The notes under the pieces are model-generated. The model searched no databases, was not told the DNA's origin, and saw nothing but the letters and a program-made list of their open reading frames with translations. Below, piece by piece: positions 1 through 8,222 of a stretch of DNA of 40,393 bases. A program made the position numbers and the translations under genes. Source of the DNA: Lachnospiraceae bacterium. Lineage in GTDB: Bacteria > Bacillota > Clostridia > Lachnospirales > Lachnospiraceae. The DNA lies in contig SVFS01000016.1 of the NCBI GenBank assembly GCA_015056725.1, positions 1-40,393 on the forward strand. The letters run 5' to 3'. Each line of letters opens with the position of its first letter. Positions within the stretch are counted from its first letter, which is position 1.

Positions 1-483
1 ATTTCCACTATAGGTAAATTCTATTGCATACTCTTTCCAATCCGCTGAATCTACTTTTTGCTTAATTTCTGCACCACCATAATTTTTTACCCCAATATAA
101 TGACTGCCACTGGCACTATCTGTACTTAACTTTGCCCATACTTTGAACTCATAAGTCATGCCTTCTATCAATCCCGGCACATCCTGTTCCAAAGAAGAAT
201 CGTTTTGATTTAATTTAGCTGATGTATTTCCGGAATGACATTCTTCCTGAGATTTTGCAGACCCATTCCATGAAAACCAGTTTCCGGCATGAGAATTCCC
301 ATTTGCAGCCTCAAACTCCCTTGCATCCTCAAAAGCAGGATTTACAAGTAAATTCGTATTCTCATAAGCAGATGCAGCTTGTACTGTTGAAAAAGTATTT
401 ACCTGCCCCAACACATTCGTAAGAAACATTCCCACCATCAATCCAAAAGCTAACATACGTTTTAACCATTTTTTTGTTCTCAT
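1..483 (-). CDS. Secreted carbohydrate-binding-like protein, N-terminal part (runs off window)
   Basis: An open frame starts at an ATG at 481-483, preceded by GGGAGA at good spacing, and continues off the left edge with no stop, giving 161 residues. The N-terminus is a clear signal peptide: a basic start (MRTKKWLKR), a hydrophobic core (MLAFGLMVGMFL) and a likely cleavage site near VQAASA at about residue 37. The mature part opens with NLLVNPAFED and continues with alternating aromatic and beta-strand-like segments (GNWFSWNG, YEFKVWAKL). This is the usual pattern of a CBM4/9-type carbohydrate-binding module at the front of a secreted glycoside hydrolase or cell-surface protein. The family is inferred; the catalytic part, if any, is outside the window. 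It belongs to the host chromosome. Confidence 0.75.
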   Translation of the reverse strand, partial: MRTKKWLKRMLAFGLMVGMFLTNVLGQVNTFSTVQAASAYENTNLLVNPAFEDAREFEAANGNSHAGNWFSWNGSAKSQEECHSGNTSAKLNQNDSSLEQDVPGLIEGMTYEFKVWAKLSTDSASGSHYIGVKNYGGAEIKQKVDSADWKEYAIEFTYSGN

Positions 484-530
484 TTTCTTCTCCCTCATGT
501 TAATTCTGACTTTGTATTATCTCAATCTAT

Positions 531-1430
531 TTATTCAGGTTCGCCTGACACACTTTTCTCCATAAAATCCAGCCCAAACTGAACCGGATTGTTTTTGGCC
601 ACAATTGAAATCAGCTCCGGAAACAATTCTTGTTGAATATAAGCAGAAATTGCTGCTTCCCGATTACTTTCAAACCCTTCTTTATTGTAGATGATTTCTT
701 TTATGACTACCTTTCTATTACCTTCTAAATGCACATCTTCATAACACTCCTGCTCTTCACCACTTGCTAAAAAATCTGCCAAACCCGGATCTGCATCTGC
801 CAGAAAATTAAGTTGGTTTCTATCCACAGTTACAGTCTCTGTTGTCCCCTGCACACTCTCTTCATAAATTACCGTTTCTCTGATATGAAACTTTTCCTTG
901 TTTTCTTCATAATAAATCTTTGCTTGTTGTATAATATACTCGTCTATATGTCCTTCTAAATAAGAACGTAATGCTGCCTCCACAGTATCTTTCCTATATT
1001 GAAAAAATTGCTTCAACGTAAACTGTTCCAAGCCGTAAAGTGCCTCTCCCTTTTCTTTCTTTACTTTCCTTACTTCATTTTCCTGCTCCATACGCATTTT
1101 CAAAGTTTCATAGGAATATGGTTCACACAATTGTAACTTATTGGCCAGATGAAAAAGTGCATTCACTTCATTGGCATAATCTCTTACTTTTTTCTCCATT
1201 TCCTCTGCTGTCAATTGTTCTGTATTCTCACGTTCTATAAAATATGTATAAAACTCATACTCTTCCTGTCCTATTTCCCTCTGATAACCTGTAAATTCTT
1301 TGACAGTCCCAAGTATATTTTCTTTTGTTTTTTCTTCCTTTTTGGCACAACCTGTCAGCAAATATAAACCAACACATAAGAACAATAAAATGCTAAAACC
1401 TTTCCTATATTTTACTGTTTTGTATTTCAA
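531..1430 (-). CDS. Lipoprotein with SurA/PrsA-like helical region
   Basis: A 299-residue protein starting at TTG (1428-1430), which sits at ideal distance from AGGAGG. The N-terminus has a lipoprotein signal with lipobox LTGC (Cys at about residue 28), so it should be anchored outside the membrane. The rest is rich in charged helices, and the segment YYEENKEKF resembles the helix that precedes the parvulin domain in SurA/PrsA-type foldases. No recognisable parvulin domain follows, so this may be a chaperone-like or purely structural lipoprotein. It lies 85 bp downstream of the response regulator gene on the same strand and could be in its regulon or operon. The family assignment is tentative. 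Confidence 0.6.
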   Translation of the reverse strand: MKYKTVKYRKGFSILLFLCVGLYLLTGCAKKEEKTKENILGTVKEFTGYQREIGQEEYEFYTYFIERENTEQLTAEEMEKKVRDYANEVNALFHLANKLQLCEPYSYETLKMRMEQENEVRKVKKEKGEALYGLEQFTLKQFFQYRKDTVEAALRSYLEGHIDEYIIQQAKIYYEENKEKFHIRETVIYEESVQGTTETVTVDRNQLNFLADADPGLADFLASGEEQECYEDVHLEGNRKVVIKEIIYNKEGFESNREAAISAYIQQELFPELISIVAKNNPVQFGLDFMEKSVSGEPE

Positions 1431-1467
1431 AATAATTCCTCCTGATAAGAATTCATATTGTGCATTC

Positions 1468-1512
1468 CTAGTGTGCTGACATGTTCATATTTATGCACGT
1501 GTCAGTACACTG
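1468..1512. repeat. Imperfect inverted repeat between response regulator and lipoprotein genes
   Basis: Arms 1468-1484 and 1497-1512 (core CTGACA on one side, TGTCAG on the other) can form a long hairpin around a 12-base AT-rich loop. There is no run of U on either side, so it is a weak candidate for a terminator. It could be an RNA-processing or protein-binding site in front of the lipoprotein gene. Confidence 0.5.
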
Positions 1513-1515
1513 GTT

Positions 1516-2199
1516 TTATTCATGATCTGCGCTCAGTTTATAGCCGAGGCCCCAAATGGTCTTTATCAGGTTCCCTTTTTCTCCCATCTTACTTCTCAAT
1601 TTTTTTACATGGGTATCAATAGTTCTGGCATCACCAAAGTAGTCATAATTCCATACATTATTCAGAATCTTTTCTCTGGAAAGTGCAATCCCTTTATTCT
1701 CCATAAAATATGTCAGAAGTTCAAATTCTTTATAACTTAATTCTATATTTTCTCCATCAATCATAACCATATGAGCATTCTTATCTAGAAAAATACCGGC
1801 ATATTCCAAAATCGAATCCTCTCCCTGTTTCTGGCTTCTTCGTAAAATCGCCTCAACTCTTGCCACTAGAATTTTAGGACTAAATGGTTTCGCAATATAT
1901 TCATCTACTCCCATTTCAAAACCTTTCAGTTCGTCTCTTTCATCTCCACGGGCTGTTAACATAATAATGGGAACTTTGGATAACGCTCTAATTTCTTTGC
2001 ATACTTCCCAGCCATCCATTTTTGGCATCATCACATCCAGAAGTACCAGAGAAATCTCCTTATTTTCATAAAATTTCTCCATTGCCTCGCAGCCATCTGC
2101 TGCCTCTATTACACAATATCCGGATTTCATCAGAAAATCTTTAACAAGCTTTCTCATTCTGGTTTCATCATCTACTACTAATATTGTTATTTGTTCCAT
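1516..2199 (-). CDS. OmpR/PhoB-family response regulator
   Basis: A 227-residue two-domain transcription factor. The receiver domain (about 1-118) has the acidic pair D10-D11, the phospho-acceptor D55 in LVLLDVMMPKMDGW, T82 in MLTAR and K104 in YIAKPF, so it should be phosphorylated normally. The C-terminal winged helix (about 130-225) has the OmpR signature, including LSYKEFELL and DTHVKKLRSKM and ending GLGYKL. It should bind DNA as a phosphorylated dimer. No histidine kinase gene lies beside it: upstream is a one-pass membrane protein and downstream a lipoprotein. It is therefore an orphan within this window, and its signal is unknown. Confidence 0.95.
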   Translation of the reverse strand: MEQITILVVDDETRMRKLVKDFLMKSGYCVIEAADGCEAMEKFYENKEISLVLLDVMMPKMDGWEVCKEIRALSKVPIIMLTARGDERDELKGFEMGVDEYIAKPFSPKILVARVEAILRRSQKQGEDSILEYAGIFLDKNAHMVMIDGENIELSYKEFELLTYFMENKGIALSREKILNNVWNYDYFGDARTIDTHVKKLRSKMGEKGNLIKTIWGLGYKLSADHE

Positions 2200-2284
2200 T
2201 TTTTACTCCATTTCATTACAATTTTTTATCATTTTTATTATAATGAATAAATATGTTTTTTATGTGAATAAATTACTCTTCGGC

Positions 2285-2833
2285 TTATTCTAATCTCAAT
2301 TCTGCCTCTTTTTCACGAATTACAGCTTCCCGTTCTTCAAGTTCTTGTTGCCAGATAGAATACTCATTTTCAATTTTATACTTATAATTTAGAATATTAG
2401 TATTGTCTCCAAACAAAGTAAGCACAAACATCCCAATAACCAATACAACTAACACTATATTCGCCCATAAAGAAACCCTTAATATTTCTTTATTATCGCT
2501 TTTATTTTCTTTAATCTGAAATACACGAACCGGTCGCACGTCTGCTTCTTTTGAAAAAATCTGATACAATGGAATTGCCCCTATATTCTCTTCCGGCATT
2601 CCTCTTTTTATCATTTCTGCTCTCATTTTCTTTAAAAATTCAAACCCTACAGGCGTTTTAAAAATTCTGTCTTTCACAGCCTTATTATATATTTTTAATG
2701 TGGTCTGAATATCATCATAATTGATCTTTGTTTCTAAATATTCAATTGTTTTCTTCTCTTCCTTCGCTAATTTTACATCTGCATCGTTACCATAAAGGTA
2801 ACCATCCACAACTAAACGTTCTTCATTTTTCAT
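2285..2833 (-). CDS. One-pass membrane protein of unknown function
   Basis: I do not recognise this 182-residue protein. Residues 1-118 are hydrophilic and mostly helical. One strong membrane segment follows at about 122-143 (WANIVLVVLVIGMFVLTLFG). The end, with a repeated Glu/Arg pattern (EERE, EKEAE), looks like a short coiled coil. The charge distribution suggests that the long N-terminal part is cytoplasmic. It sits between the chemotaxis receptor and response regulator genes on the same strand, but a terminator separates it from the former. It could be a small signalling or envelope protein. Confidence 0.6.
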   Translation of the reverse strand: MKNEERLVVDGYLYGNDADVKLAKEEKKTIEYLETKINYDDIQTTLKIYNKAVKDRIFKTPVGFEFLKKMRAEMIKRGMPEENIGAIPLYQIFSKEADVRPVRVFQIKENKSDNKEILRVSLWANIVLVVLVIGMFVLTLFGDNTNILNYKYKIENEYSIWQQELEEREAVIREKEAELRLE

Positions 2834-2954
2834 AACATTCCATCCCGCTCTTTCTCAACAAATTTATGTCACACTTTTCTATATTTCTAAAACAAAGTAT
2901 ACCACAATTTCTGTTCTATGAATATAATAAAGAGTTCTTCCTATACGATAAAGA

Positions 2955-2984
2955 GGTTGTTGCAAAATGCAACAACCCCTTATA
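2955..2984 (-). terminator. Intrinsic terminator after the chemotaxis receptor gene
   Basis: A perfect 10-bp stem (2955-2964 with 2968-2977) and a 3-base loop lie just past the stop of the chemotaxis receptor gene. Reading minus, the stem is followed by TCTTTAT; reading plus, by CCTTATATTTCTT. It may work in both directions. Confidence 0.65.
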
Positions 2985-3009
2985 TTTCTTAATTCACTTA
3001 ATTATGTAA

Positions 3010-4710
3010 TTATTCATCTAACAACTTAAACTGCTCTACCATTGCTTTTAAGTTTTCAGACTGTGCCAAAAGCTCTTCACTGGTTGCAGAAGTTTCCTGT
3101 GCTGCTGCCGAGTTATTCTGAACAACATCTGCAATCTGTTCAATTCCTAAACGAACCTGTGCCATAGTTTCTGCCTGTTCTCTGGAAAGTTCACTGGTTT
3201 CCTGAGATGCATTTGCAAGAATCTTAATACCTTCAATAACTTCTCCTAAAGCAGTTGTAGTTCTTGCTGTGATTTCATTACCATTGTTAATTTCCTGTAA
3301 GGACTTAATAATTAAATTCTTAGTATTGATTGCTGACTGTGCACTGTCTGCTGCTAACTTACCAATCTGATCCGCAACTACTGCAAAGCCTCTTCCTGCT
3401 TCTCCTGCCCTTGCAGCCTCAATAGACGCATTCAAAGATAAGAGATTGGTCTGAGATGCAATTTCTTCAATTTCACCAATGATACTTTCAATTTCTTTGG
3501 AAGTATAAGTAATTCTTTCCATTGCTTCTGTAAGTAACTGCATTTCTTCATTACTCTGTTCTGCCACATTTGCAAAACGCTGTGCATTTTTATATGCTTC
3601 ATCCGCTTTCTTAGCACTGCTTTCCGCTGAATCAGCTACATTTTCAATGGTTGCAGTTAATTCTTCTACAGCTCCTGCCTGACTGGTTGCACCTTCGGCT
3701 AAAGTCTGTGCACTTTCTGCCATCTGCTGTGCACCTAAAGCTACCTGTTCTGCACCATCATCAATCTGATGCATAGTATAACTAAGGTTTGTCTCGATAT
3801 GTCCAATAGAATCTCTGATATTAACAAAATCTCCACAAAATTCTACAGCTGGTTGTACTGTAAAATCTCCGCCACCGATTTCTTTAAGACCCCAGTCAAT
3901 ACATTCAATATATTCATTTAACTTGGCAACCGCCTGATTGAAGTCTTCTGCCATTTCACCAAATTCATTCTTATCCAAAAGGTTAACTTCGATATCCAGC
4001 TCACCTTTTGCCAGTTTCTTCGCTGCTTTTTGAACTTTTTCAAGAGGTTTCGCAATATCCAATGCTGTATATCTTGCAAAAATCATACCTACCGTAACTG
4101 CTGCCACAAGTAATACAATTACAATAATTCCCAATACAATACAAAAAACATTCAAACTACCAGAAACACTGTTTCCCATTTCCACATTCATGGCCAACAG
4201 CTTTTCTGCCTCTTCTACGATTCTATGAGCAATGGTGCCTGCCTCTCCCTGCAATAACAAAAAGGCATCTACACCTTTTCCACTTTCATCTAAGGCAATA
4301 ATTTCTTTTCTCAGTGCATGATACTCTTCCAAATCTGTTATCATACTCTGTACAATTGCCATTTCTTCTTCTGATTCCAACTTGTCATACATTGCCTGAA
4401 AATAATGTGCAATCTTCGCATCCGCTTCTTCCAGTTCTGCTTTCTTAGTGGCAATGGCATCTTGATCTGTTAAGCTGATAATATCACGAATCAAAATACG
4501 TTCTTCATTCAAATATGTAGCGTAGTGCCCGATATCTCCCTGAATAAAACCATTCAGTTCCAGTGCAGTAGAATAACGTGCATTAATCACAAATAAGAAA
4601 ATTGCCGCAACAATTGCTGCAACACTGGACAATCCCACCACGATTCCAAAACTGATTGTCATTCTCCTCTTAACACTCATATTTCTCATATTTTCCATCA
4701 TTTTCTTCAT
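3010..4710 (-). CDS. Methyl-accepting chemotaxis protein
   Basis: A 566-residue transmembrane chemoreceptor. TM1 is at about 18-43. A four-helix-bundle-type sensor follows at about 44-185 outside the membrane, and TM2 at about 187-214. A HAMP domain (about 215-265) is followed by a long cytoplasmic coiled coil, whose conserved hairpin tip reads [21 protein letters not shown]. Poly-Glu/Gln positions around [11 protein letters not shown] and [10 protein letters not shown] are likely methylation sites. It would pass ligand signals to CheA/CheW. The start at 4708-4710 follows GGTACC; a second Met (MMENMRN) is four residues in. It has its own terminator and a plausible promoter, so it is probably monocistronic. 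It is the last host gene before the prophage. Confidence 0.95.
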   Translation of the reverse strand: MKKMMENMRNMSVKRRMTISFGIVVGLSSVAAIVAAIFLFVINARYSTALELNGFIQGDIGHYATYLNEERILIRDIISLTDQDAIATKKAELEEADAKIAHYFQAMYDKLESEEEMAIVQSMITDLEEYHALRKEIIALDESGKGVDAFLLLQGEAGTIAHRIVEEAEKLLAMNVEMGNSVSGSLNVFCIVLGIIVIVLLVAAVTVGMIFARYTALDIAKPLEKVQKAAKKLAKGELDIEVNLLDKNEFGEMAEDFNQAVAKLNEYIECIDWGLKEIGGGDFTVQPAVEFCGDFVNIRDSIGHIETNLSYTMHQIDDGAEQVALGAQQMAESAQTLAEGATSQAGAVEELTATIENVADSAESSAKKADEAYKNAQRFANVAEQSNEEMQLLTEAMERITYTSKEIESIIGEIEEIASQTNLLSLNASIEAARAGEAGRGFAVVADQIGKLAADSAQSAINTKNLIIKSLQEINNGNEITARTTTALGEVIEGIKILANASQETSELSREQAETMAQVRLGIEQIADVVQNNSAAAQETSATSEELLAQSENLKAMVEQFKLLDE

Positions 4711-4765
4711 AAGGTACCTCCAGTAAAAATTATTTAGACTTCAATATTTTCCCCTATTTTTTTCT

Positions 4766-4793
4766 AGTATAGCACTTTTCTTTGAATTTGGAA
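4766..4793 (-). promoter_or_regulatory. Candidate sigma-A promoter of the chemotaxis receptor gene
   Basis: On the minus strand, TTCCAA (4788-4793) and TATACT (4766-4771) are separated by 16 bases, about 55 bases before the start codon. The -35 box is a weak match; the -10 is good. Confidence 0.4.
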
Positions 4794-4846
4794 ATAAAAT
4801 TTACATTTTTTATTGATTTTGTTGTTATATTTATGAATTCCCACAC

Positions 4847-4882
4847 AAAAAAAGCCCGAAAACATACTATTTCCAAGGCTTT
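4847..4882 (-). terminator. Weak terminator-like hairpin beside attL
   Basis: AAAGCC (4851-4856) pairs with GGCTTT (4877-4882) across a 20-base loop. On the minus strand it is followed by a run of T. It probably ended transcription of whatever lay at the unoccupied attachment site. Confidence 0.35.
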
Positions 4883-4887
4883 ATAAA

Positions 4888-5014
4888 AATGGACCAGACG
4901 GGAATTGAACCGGTCAAAATGTATTTTTAGTAAATGTTGATTTTAAGCCATTTCTTGTCAATCCCTTGTAAATACTGCATTCTTGATTATCAATATGAAT
5001 AATATTTTTTTGAT
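4888..5014. repeat. attL: left copy of the 127-bp direct repeat
   Basis: These 127 bases are identical to 40267-40393, where the window ends, so the repeat could be longer. Identity stops on the left at 4887/40266 (a versus g). Read on the minus strand, the left edge contains a sequence like a tRNA T-arm plus the 3' acceptor strand (GGTTCAATTCCCG then CTGGTCC). The rest of the repeat is not tRNA, so the site seems to contain only a tRNA 3'-end fragment. Confidence 0.9.
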
Positions 5015-5040
5015 TTCAAGAGCAGTTTGCCACCAAATAT

Positions 5041-5069
5041 AACACGATACAACACGAAATGCAACACGA
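5041..5069. promoter_or_regulatory. Candidate integrase arm-binding repeats (left)
   Basis: Three copies of AACACGA start at 5041, 5051 and 5063. The block 5050-5069 is identical over 20 bp to 40212-40231 at the other prophage end. Short, phased direct repeats flanking the core site are what tyrosine integrases of the lambda type bind with their N-terminal domain. Confidence 0.55.
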
Positions 5070-5095
5070 ATTTTAATTATAAAATCCTGCATACC

Positions 5096-5776
5096 CTATC
5101 CCATCGTTGCCCAGGTATTCTTTCCAACCACACCGTCTTTTGCGATTTCGCAATAACCTTGCCATTCAATAACAGCCTGTTTAGTCAAGACTCCAAAGAT
5201 ACCATCAATGGCTCCATGATAAATACCTTTCAATGAAAGAAATTTCTGCACTTCTTTTACATCCTCACCCCGGCTTCCCATTCGTAACACCGGCTTGTTC
5301 TGACCGCTCAAACCTGCTGATATACCACTGTGGCTTTCCGTAGCCACCATTTGCCCTTCTGTTTTCACCGGGGTAAGGAATAAAGCCTGTTCATCTTTTC
5401 TTCGTTTTACAAGCCCGTTTAAAGTTCTTCCTCCGGCTTTGGTATAAAGAAGAATCTTCTCAGCAATCACTTCTAGACTACGATTCTTGCACAGCGTTTT
5501 CAGATTTCCAACACCACAATTAAAGGTAAAAGAAACCAGTGCATCAAACTGGTTCTGGTTTAACTTTCTTCCCAAAGCATTGACCGCTCTCTCAGAAGAC
5601 TTACAATCCTGACGAAGATATTCCTCTGCCTGTGCCTGGGTGATTCGCATTCCCTTTTTTACTCCGGCTGTATGTCCGTAACCTATGGTCCACTTTCCTG
5701 CCGGACACAGATAGGCTGTCAAATGACAGCCCTCAAATTTCTTGATTAAATTAATTCCCTTTTCTGATATATTCAT
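5096..5776 (-). CDS. Endolysin: T4-type lysozyme with peptidoglycan-binding domain
   Basis: A 226-residue phage lysozyme (GH24 muramidase) that cuts peptidoglycan at the end of the lytic cycle. The catalytic triad is visible as E15, C24 and T30, matching the E-8-D/C-5-T pattern of phage endolysins with Cys in place of Asp, followed by IGYGHT. The N-terminal catalytic part spans about 1-140. Residues about 158-224 form a PG_binding_1 domain (GEDVKEVQKFL, IDGIFGVLTKQAV). No signal peptide is seen, so it depends on the holin for export. The gene is the last of the late operon and overlaps the end of a small membrane-protein gene (5751-5870). Confidence 0.95.
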   Translation of the reverse strand: MNISEKGINLIKKFEGCHLTAYLCPAGKWTIGYGHTAGVKKGMRITQAQAEEYLRQDCKSSERAVNALGRKLNQNQFDALVSFTFNCGVGNLKTLCKNRSLEVIAEKILLYTKAGGRTLNGLVKRRKDEQALFLTPVKTEGQMVATESHSGISAGLSGQNKPVLRMGSRGEDVKEVQKFLSLKGIYHGAIDGIFGVLTKQAVIEWQGYCEIAKDGVVGKNTWATMG

Positions 5777-5870
5777 TCAGCACCTCACATCCTTTGGCAA
5801 TTGCATAACAACCAATCCCCAATATACTTCCTGCTCCAATTACTGCCAAAAATACAATTATTCCCCACAT
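5751..5870 (-). CDS. Small membrane protein of the lysis cassette (39 aa)
   Basis: Below usual length cut-offs but well supported: ATG at 5868-5870 follows AGGAGGAG at good spacing, and the frame runs 39 codons to a TAA at 5751-5753 inside the lysozyme gene. The N-terminus is one membrane helix (MWGIIVFLAVIGAGSILGIG) followed by a short charged tail. Its position between holin and lysozyme suggests an accessory holin or antiholin, but I do not recognise the family. Confidence 0.7.
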   Translation of the reverse strand: MWGIIVFLAVIGAGSILGIGCYAIAKGCEVLNEYIRKGN

Positions 5871-5873
5871 TCT

Positions 5874-6101
5874 CTACTCCTCCTGTACTTCCGGAAGTCC
5901 TCCCAGACTGGTTACCACAGACAAAATACCTGATAATGCAGATGCAGAAAATACCATTTTCCAATCCACACTTCCCATTGTAGCTGCCGTTCCCACAGTT
6001 GCTACAAAGGTCTGTGCTGCTGTTTTCACCGCTCTTACCGCGGCTGCCTTAATCCATTTCTTTGTATCTACCGATACACTAAAAACATTGTTCTGAAACA
6101 T
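5874..6101 (-). CDS. Holin, phage r1t type
   Basis: A 75-residue protein that matches the r1t-type holin pattern: a short hydrophilic start, a first helix (WIKAAAVRAVKTAAQTFVA), a central Asp (VDW) and a second hydrophobic helix (SASALSGILSVVTSL). Two membrane segments at about 16-40 and 47-67 would form the lesion that releases the endolysin. ATG at 6099-6101 has AGGAGG upstream. It directly precedes the small membrane protein and lysozyme. Confidence 0.88.
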   Translation of the reverse strand: MFQNNVFSVSVDTKKWIKAAAVRAVKTAAQTFVATVGTAATMGSVDWKMVFSASALSGILSVVTSLGGLPEVQEE

Positions 6102-6114
6102 TTTTCTTTCCTCC

Positions 6115-6432
6115 TTATTTAAAAATAGTTGTCACAATATACCCCATCAAGCCACTAACCAAAGCGGTAATAATAACAGTAGTCAAAGTGTTCCAGTGTT
6201 TCGCCGGCTCATTTTCCAAAACCTCAATCCTGGAAAAAATTCTTTCCTGTGTTTTCCGGTAACGCTCCTGCTCCTTGATCATGCTCTGCATATTGATGGC
6301 AAGCTCCTTCACAGACAAAGCCAGTTCCTGAATCACTTGTGTCTGTTCCTCCAAATCATCTACCCGATGTTTTAAAGAACCAATCTCTTTTCCATACTCT
6401 GCCAATTTTACAGCCATTTCCTGCTCTGTCAT
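6115..6432 (-). CDS. XhlA-like coiled-coil protein with C-terminal membrane anchor
   Basis: 105 residues. Residues 1-75 form a coiled coil with regular heptads (LKHRVDDLEEQTQVIQ), and one membrane helix lies at about 81-102 (TLTTVIITALVSGLMGYIV). This architecture is that of the phage XhlA/haemolysin-type lysis accessory proteins encoded just before holins in Firmicutes phages. It probably helps host membrane damage together with the holin. The start at 6430-6432 has AGGAGGAAG upstream. It is the first gene after the terminator at 6461-6502, so the lysis cassette may be transcribed by read-through or from its own promoter. Confidence 0.7.
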   Translation of the reverse strand: MTEQEMAVKLAEYGKEIGSLKHRVDDLEEQTQVIQELALSVKELAINMQSMIKEQERYRKTQERIFSRIEVLENEPAKHWNTLTTVIITALVSGLMGYIVTTIFK

Positions 6433-6460
6433 TTTTCTGCTTCCTCCTTTTCCTGATATA

Positions 6461-6502
6461 AAAAGAACCGGAGACTCCTTTTACAGAAGTTCCCGGCTCT
6501 TT
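6461..6502 (-). terminator. Intrinsic terminator between tail and lysis genes
   Basis: On the minus strand a 10-bp stem (6493-6502 with 6462-6471, one G-U pair) with a 21-base loop is followed by five T. It closes the tail module. Confidence 0.7.
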
Positions 6503-6519
6503 GGCTCTAAAGAAAATAT

Positions 6520-6621
6520 TTAATTGTTTAATACCTCCTCCACTGCTGTTTTCCAGCGTGGCGGCACATCCTCAATTGTCATCAGACCTTTTTTAATTCT
6601 TTTCACATAGAAATTCACCAT
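6520..6621 (-). CDS. CD1375/XkdX-type small phage protein (33 aa)
   Basis: The 33-residue frame begins 2 bases after the stop of the preceding gene and has GGAGG eight bases upstream. The sequence starts MVNFYVKRIKKGLMTIEDVP and ends RWKTAVEEVLNN. It matches the well-known tiny phage proteins (CD1375/XkdX type) found between tail-fibre genes and holins in Clostridia prophages. The function of the family is unknown; it may have a virion or assembly role. Confidence 0.85.
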   Translation of the reverse strand: MVNFYVKRIKKGLMTIEDVPPRWKTAVEEVLNN

Positions 6622-6623
6622 AA

Positions 6624-6992
6624 TTATTCACCTCCGATAATTTCCGCCAATTCCACAATCGCTCCATCCTGAATTTCCTGCCCCACTTTCAGTGCTTCTA
6701 CTTCTTCCCTTAACAGCTCCACTTCTGTTTTCTGTCTTAACTTGAAACGTGTAAGAATGGTTCCATCTGCCTGTACCACTGAGGTTTCGCTTTCAAGAAC
6801 AAGGTTGGCATATTCTCCAAGTACCACATCTTCACTGTTTCTAATCTGCACAGCTTTGAGATTTTCCATGGTCAGTAAATCCCATGTGGCAATCATCTCT
6901 TCCTTTGTGGCTGATACCACCATCATATCCGACAAACCGGAACCTGTTTCGATTTGTATTTTGTTTTCGTCCTTTAAAACCAGATATTCCAT
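6624..6992 (-). CDS. Tail-module protein of unknown function
   Basis: 122 residues with no membrane segment. Residues 1-85 look beta-rich (MEYLVLKDENKIQIETGSGL, VLGEYANLVLESETS). The C-terminus is a coiled coil (EVELLREEVEALK) followed by an acidic end. Proteins of this length and plan are common between receptor-binding genes and the CD1375-type peptide in Clostridia prophages, where they are probably minor baseplate or fibre-associated parts. ATG at 6990-6992 is preceded by AGAGGAAG. The specific role is unknown. Confidence 0.7.
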   Translation of the reverse strand: MEYLVLKDENKIQIETGSGLSDMMVVSATKEEMIATWDLLTMENLKAVQIRNSEDVVLGEYANLVLESETSVVQADGTILTRFKLRQKTEVELLREEVEALKVGQEIQDGAIVELAEIIGGE

Positions 6993-7010
6993 TTTCTTCT
7001 TCCTCTCTTT

Positions 7011-8210
7011 CTATTTATTGACTGCACCATATCCCTGCGCTGTTTTTTCTCCGGTATTCAAATACTGCATATCCGGATTGATTTCAAAAAATTCCTGATA
7101 TTTTCTCATATATCCCGGATTCACACTTCCTCTTGCGATTTTCTCCAACCACTCTTCATAAGATTTGGTTATGTAGTGATTTAACTGATAAAACCCGGTT
7201 ACTTTTTCACTGTCATGCTCCAGGTGCTTGCTATTCAATCGTATTTGCGGAACATAGCTTGCAAAATGACTTACCCGGTTAGACTGTGCAAAGAACTTTC
7301 CGCCATGTTTCTCTTCTCCCCAATCGGTTTCCACAGTGAATCGCTCTCTTACCGGAAGAGAAGTTTTTTCCTCCTGTCCGTTTGCTGTAAAGTGTTTCCA
7401 CAAACATTTCACACTGGAATATGCAGCATTTTCTTCCAAAAACTCTTTCAAAGTTTTATTCTGTTCTTTGATATGAATGAACTCATCCACATCCATACAT
7501 ATAAACCATTTCGTTTCCGGTCCATAGTTCTGCAGCCAGTCGTTACAAGTATCCTGCTGGGTATGTGTGCTAGTTTTCCACGGGATAATTGTCAGCTTGT
7601 CCAAATATCGATATTTGATCCTCTCCAAATATTCTCTAACTGAGACAACGGACTCATTATCATAAATGTAGAAATGTTCCACACCCATTGTTTCAATGTG
7701 ATAATCCAGCCATTCTTCTATATAATCATTTTCATCACGAACAGCTGTTACAACGGAAAGAAAATATTTATTAGACAGTTCCTTTTCTTCCTTTTCAAAT
7801 TTTTCTACTACTTTCTTTTGTCTTTTTTCTTCATACCCGGACCAGTAATCTTTTTTTCTTTGTAAAATCTCCTCCAACTGCTGCCGATTCATTCTTACGG
7901 TGGCTGCTGCCTCTTCCGTAGACTTTCCTTCCAACACACAATCCATGAAAATCTTCTGTTCTTTTGCTACTTTTTCACGATAACTAAACTCCTGTTTTTC
8001 CAGTTCGTCTATTTCCTCGTTTTCACTGTCCTTTTCTTCTTTTTCTACCATTATTCCATCTTCATAATACAGTTTCTTGAAATCCTTCTCATTTCGTAGT
8101 TTCTCAAACTCCTCGTCGTCTATGATAATAATGTCTTTTGTGATGGTTGGAATAATTGTATTAAATCCCAAAACTTTCCCTGTTACTTCGTCAATAATCA
8201 ACTGTACCAT
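7011..8210 (-). CDS. Phage-tail-type N-terminus fused to GT92-like glycosyltransferase
   Basis: 399 residues. Residues 1-60 (MVQLIIDEVTGKVLGFNTII) resemble short beta-rich phage proteins coded near tail fibres. Residues 60-150 are charged helices with an HTH-like stretch (STEEAAATVRMNRQQLEEIL). From about 150 the protein is a family-2-fold glycosyltransferase of the GT92/DUF23 type: FLSVVTAVRDENDYIEEWLDYH, then YIYDNES, the metal-binding DxD in ICMDVDEFIH, and a C-terminal NHYITKSYEEW. It should transfer a sugar from a nucleotide sugar to an unknown acceptor, such as a virion protein or host surface polymer. It lies in the tail operon between the receptor-binding protein and the lysis genes, with AGGAGGAAG overlapping the preceding stop. 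The fold is clear; the fusion and acceptor are open questions. Confidence 0.85.
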   Translation of the reverse strand: MVQLIIDEVTGKVLGFNTIIPTITKDIIIIDDEEFEKLRNEKDFKKLYYEDGIMVEKEEKDSENEEIDELEKQEFSYREKVAKEQKIFMDCVLEGKSTEEAAATVRMNRQQLEEILQRKKDYWSGYEEKRQKKVVEKFEKEEKELSNKYFLSVVTAVRDENDYIEEWLDYHIETMGVEHFYIYDNESVVSVREYLERIKYRYLDKLTIIPWKTSTHTQQDTCNDWLQNYGPETKWFICMDVDEFIHIKEQNKTLKEFLEENAAYSSVKCLWKHFTANGQEEKTSLPVRERFTVETDWGEEKHGGKFFAQSNRVSHFASYVPQIRLNSKHLEHDSEKVTGFYQLNHYITKSYEEWLEKIARGSVNPGYMRKYQEFFEINPDMQYLNTGEKTAQGYGAVNK

Positions 8211-8222
8211 TTTTTCTTCCTC

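Noticed and set aside
222-422. 66-codon plus-strand frame
   Set aside because: Antisense to the signal-peptide protein that runs off the left edge.
4888-4965. tRNA gene at the attachment site
   Set aside because: Only the T-arm and acceptor 3' strand are recognisable; no matching 5' acceptor strand, D-arm or anticodon arm precedes them.
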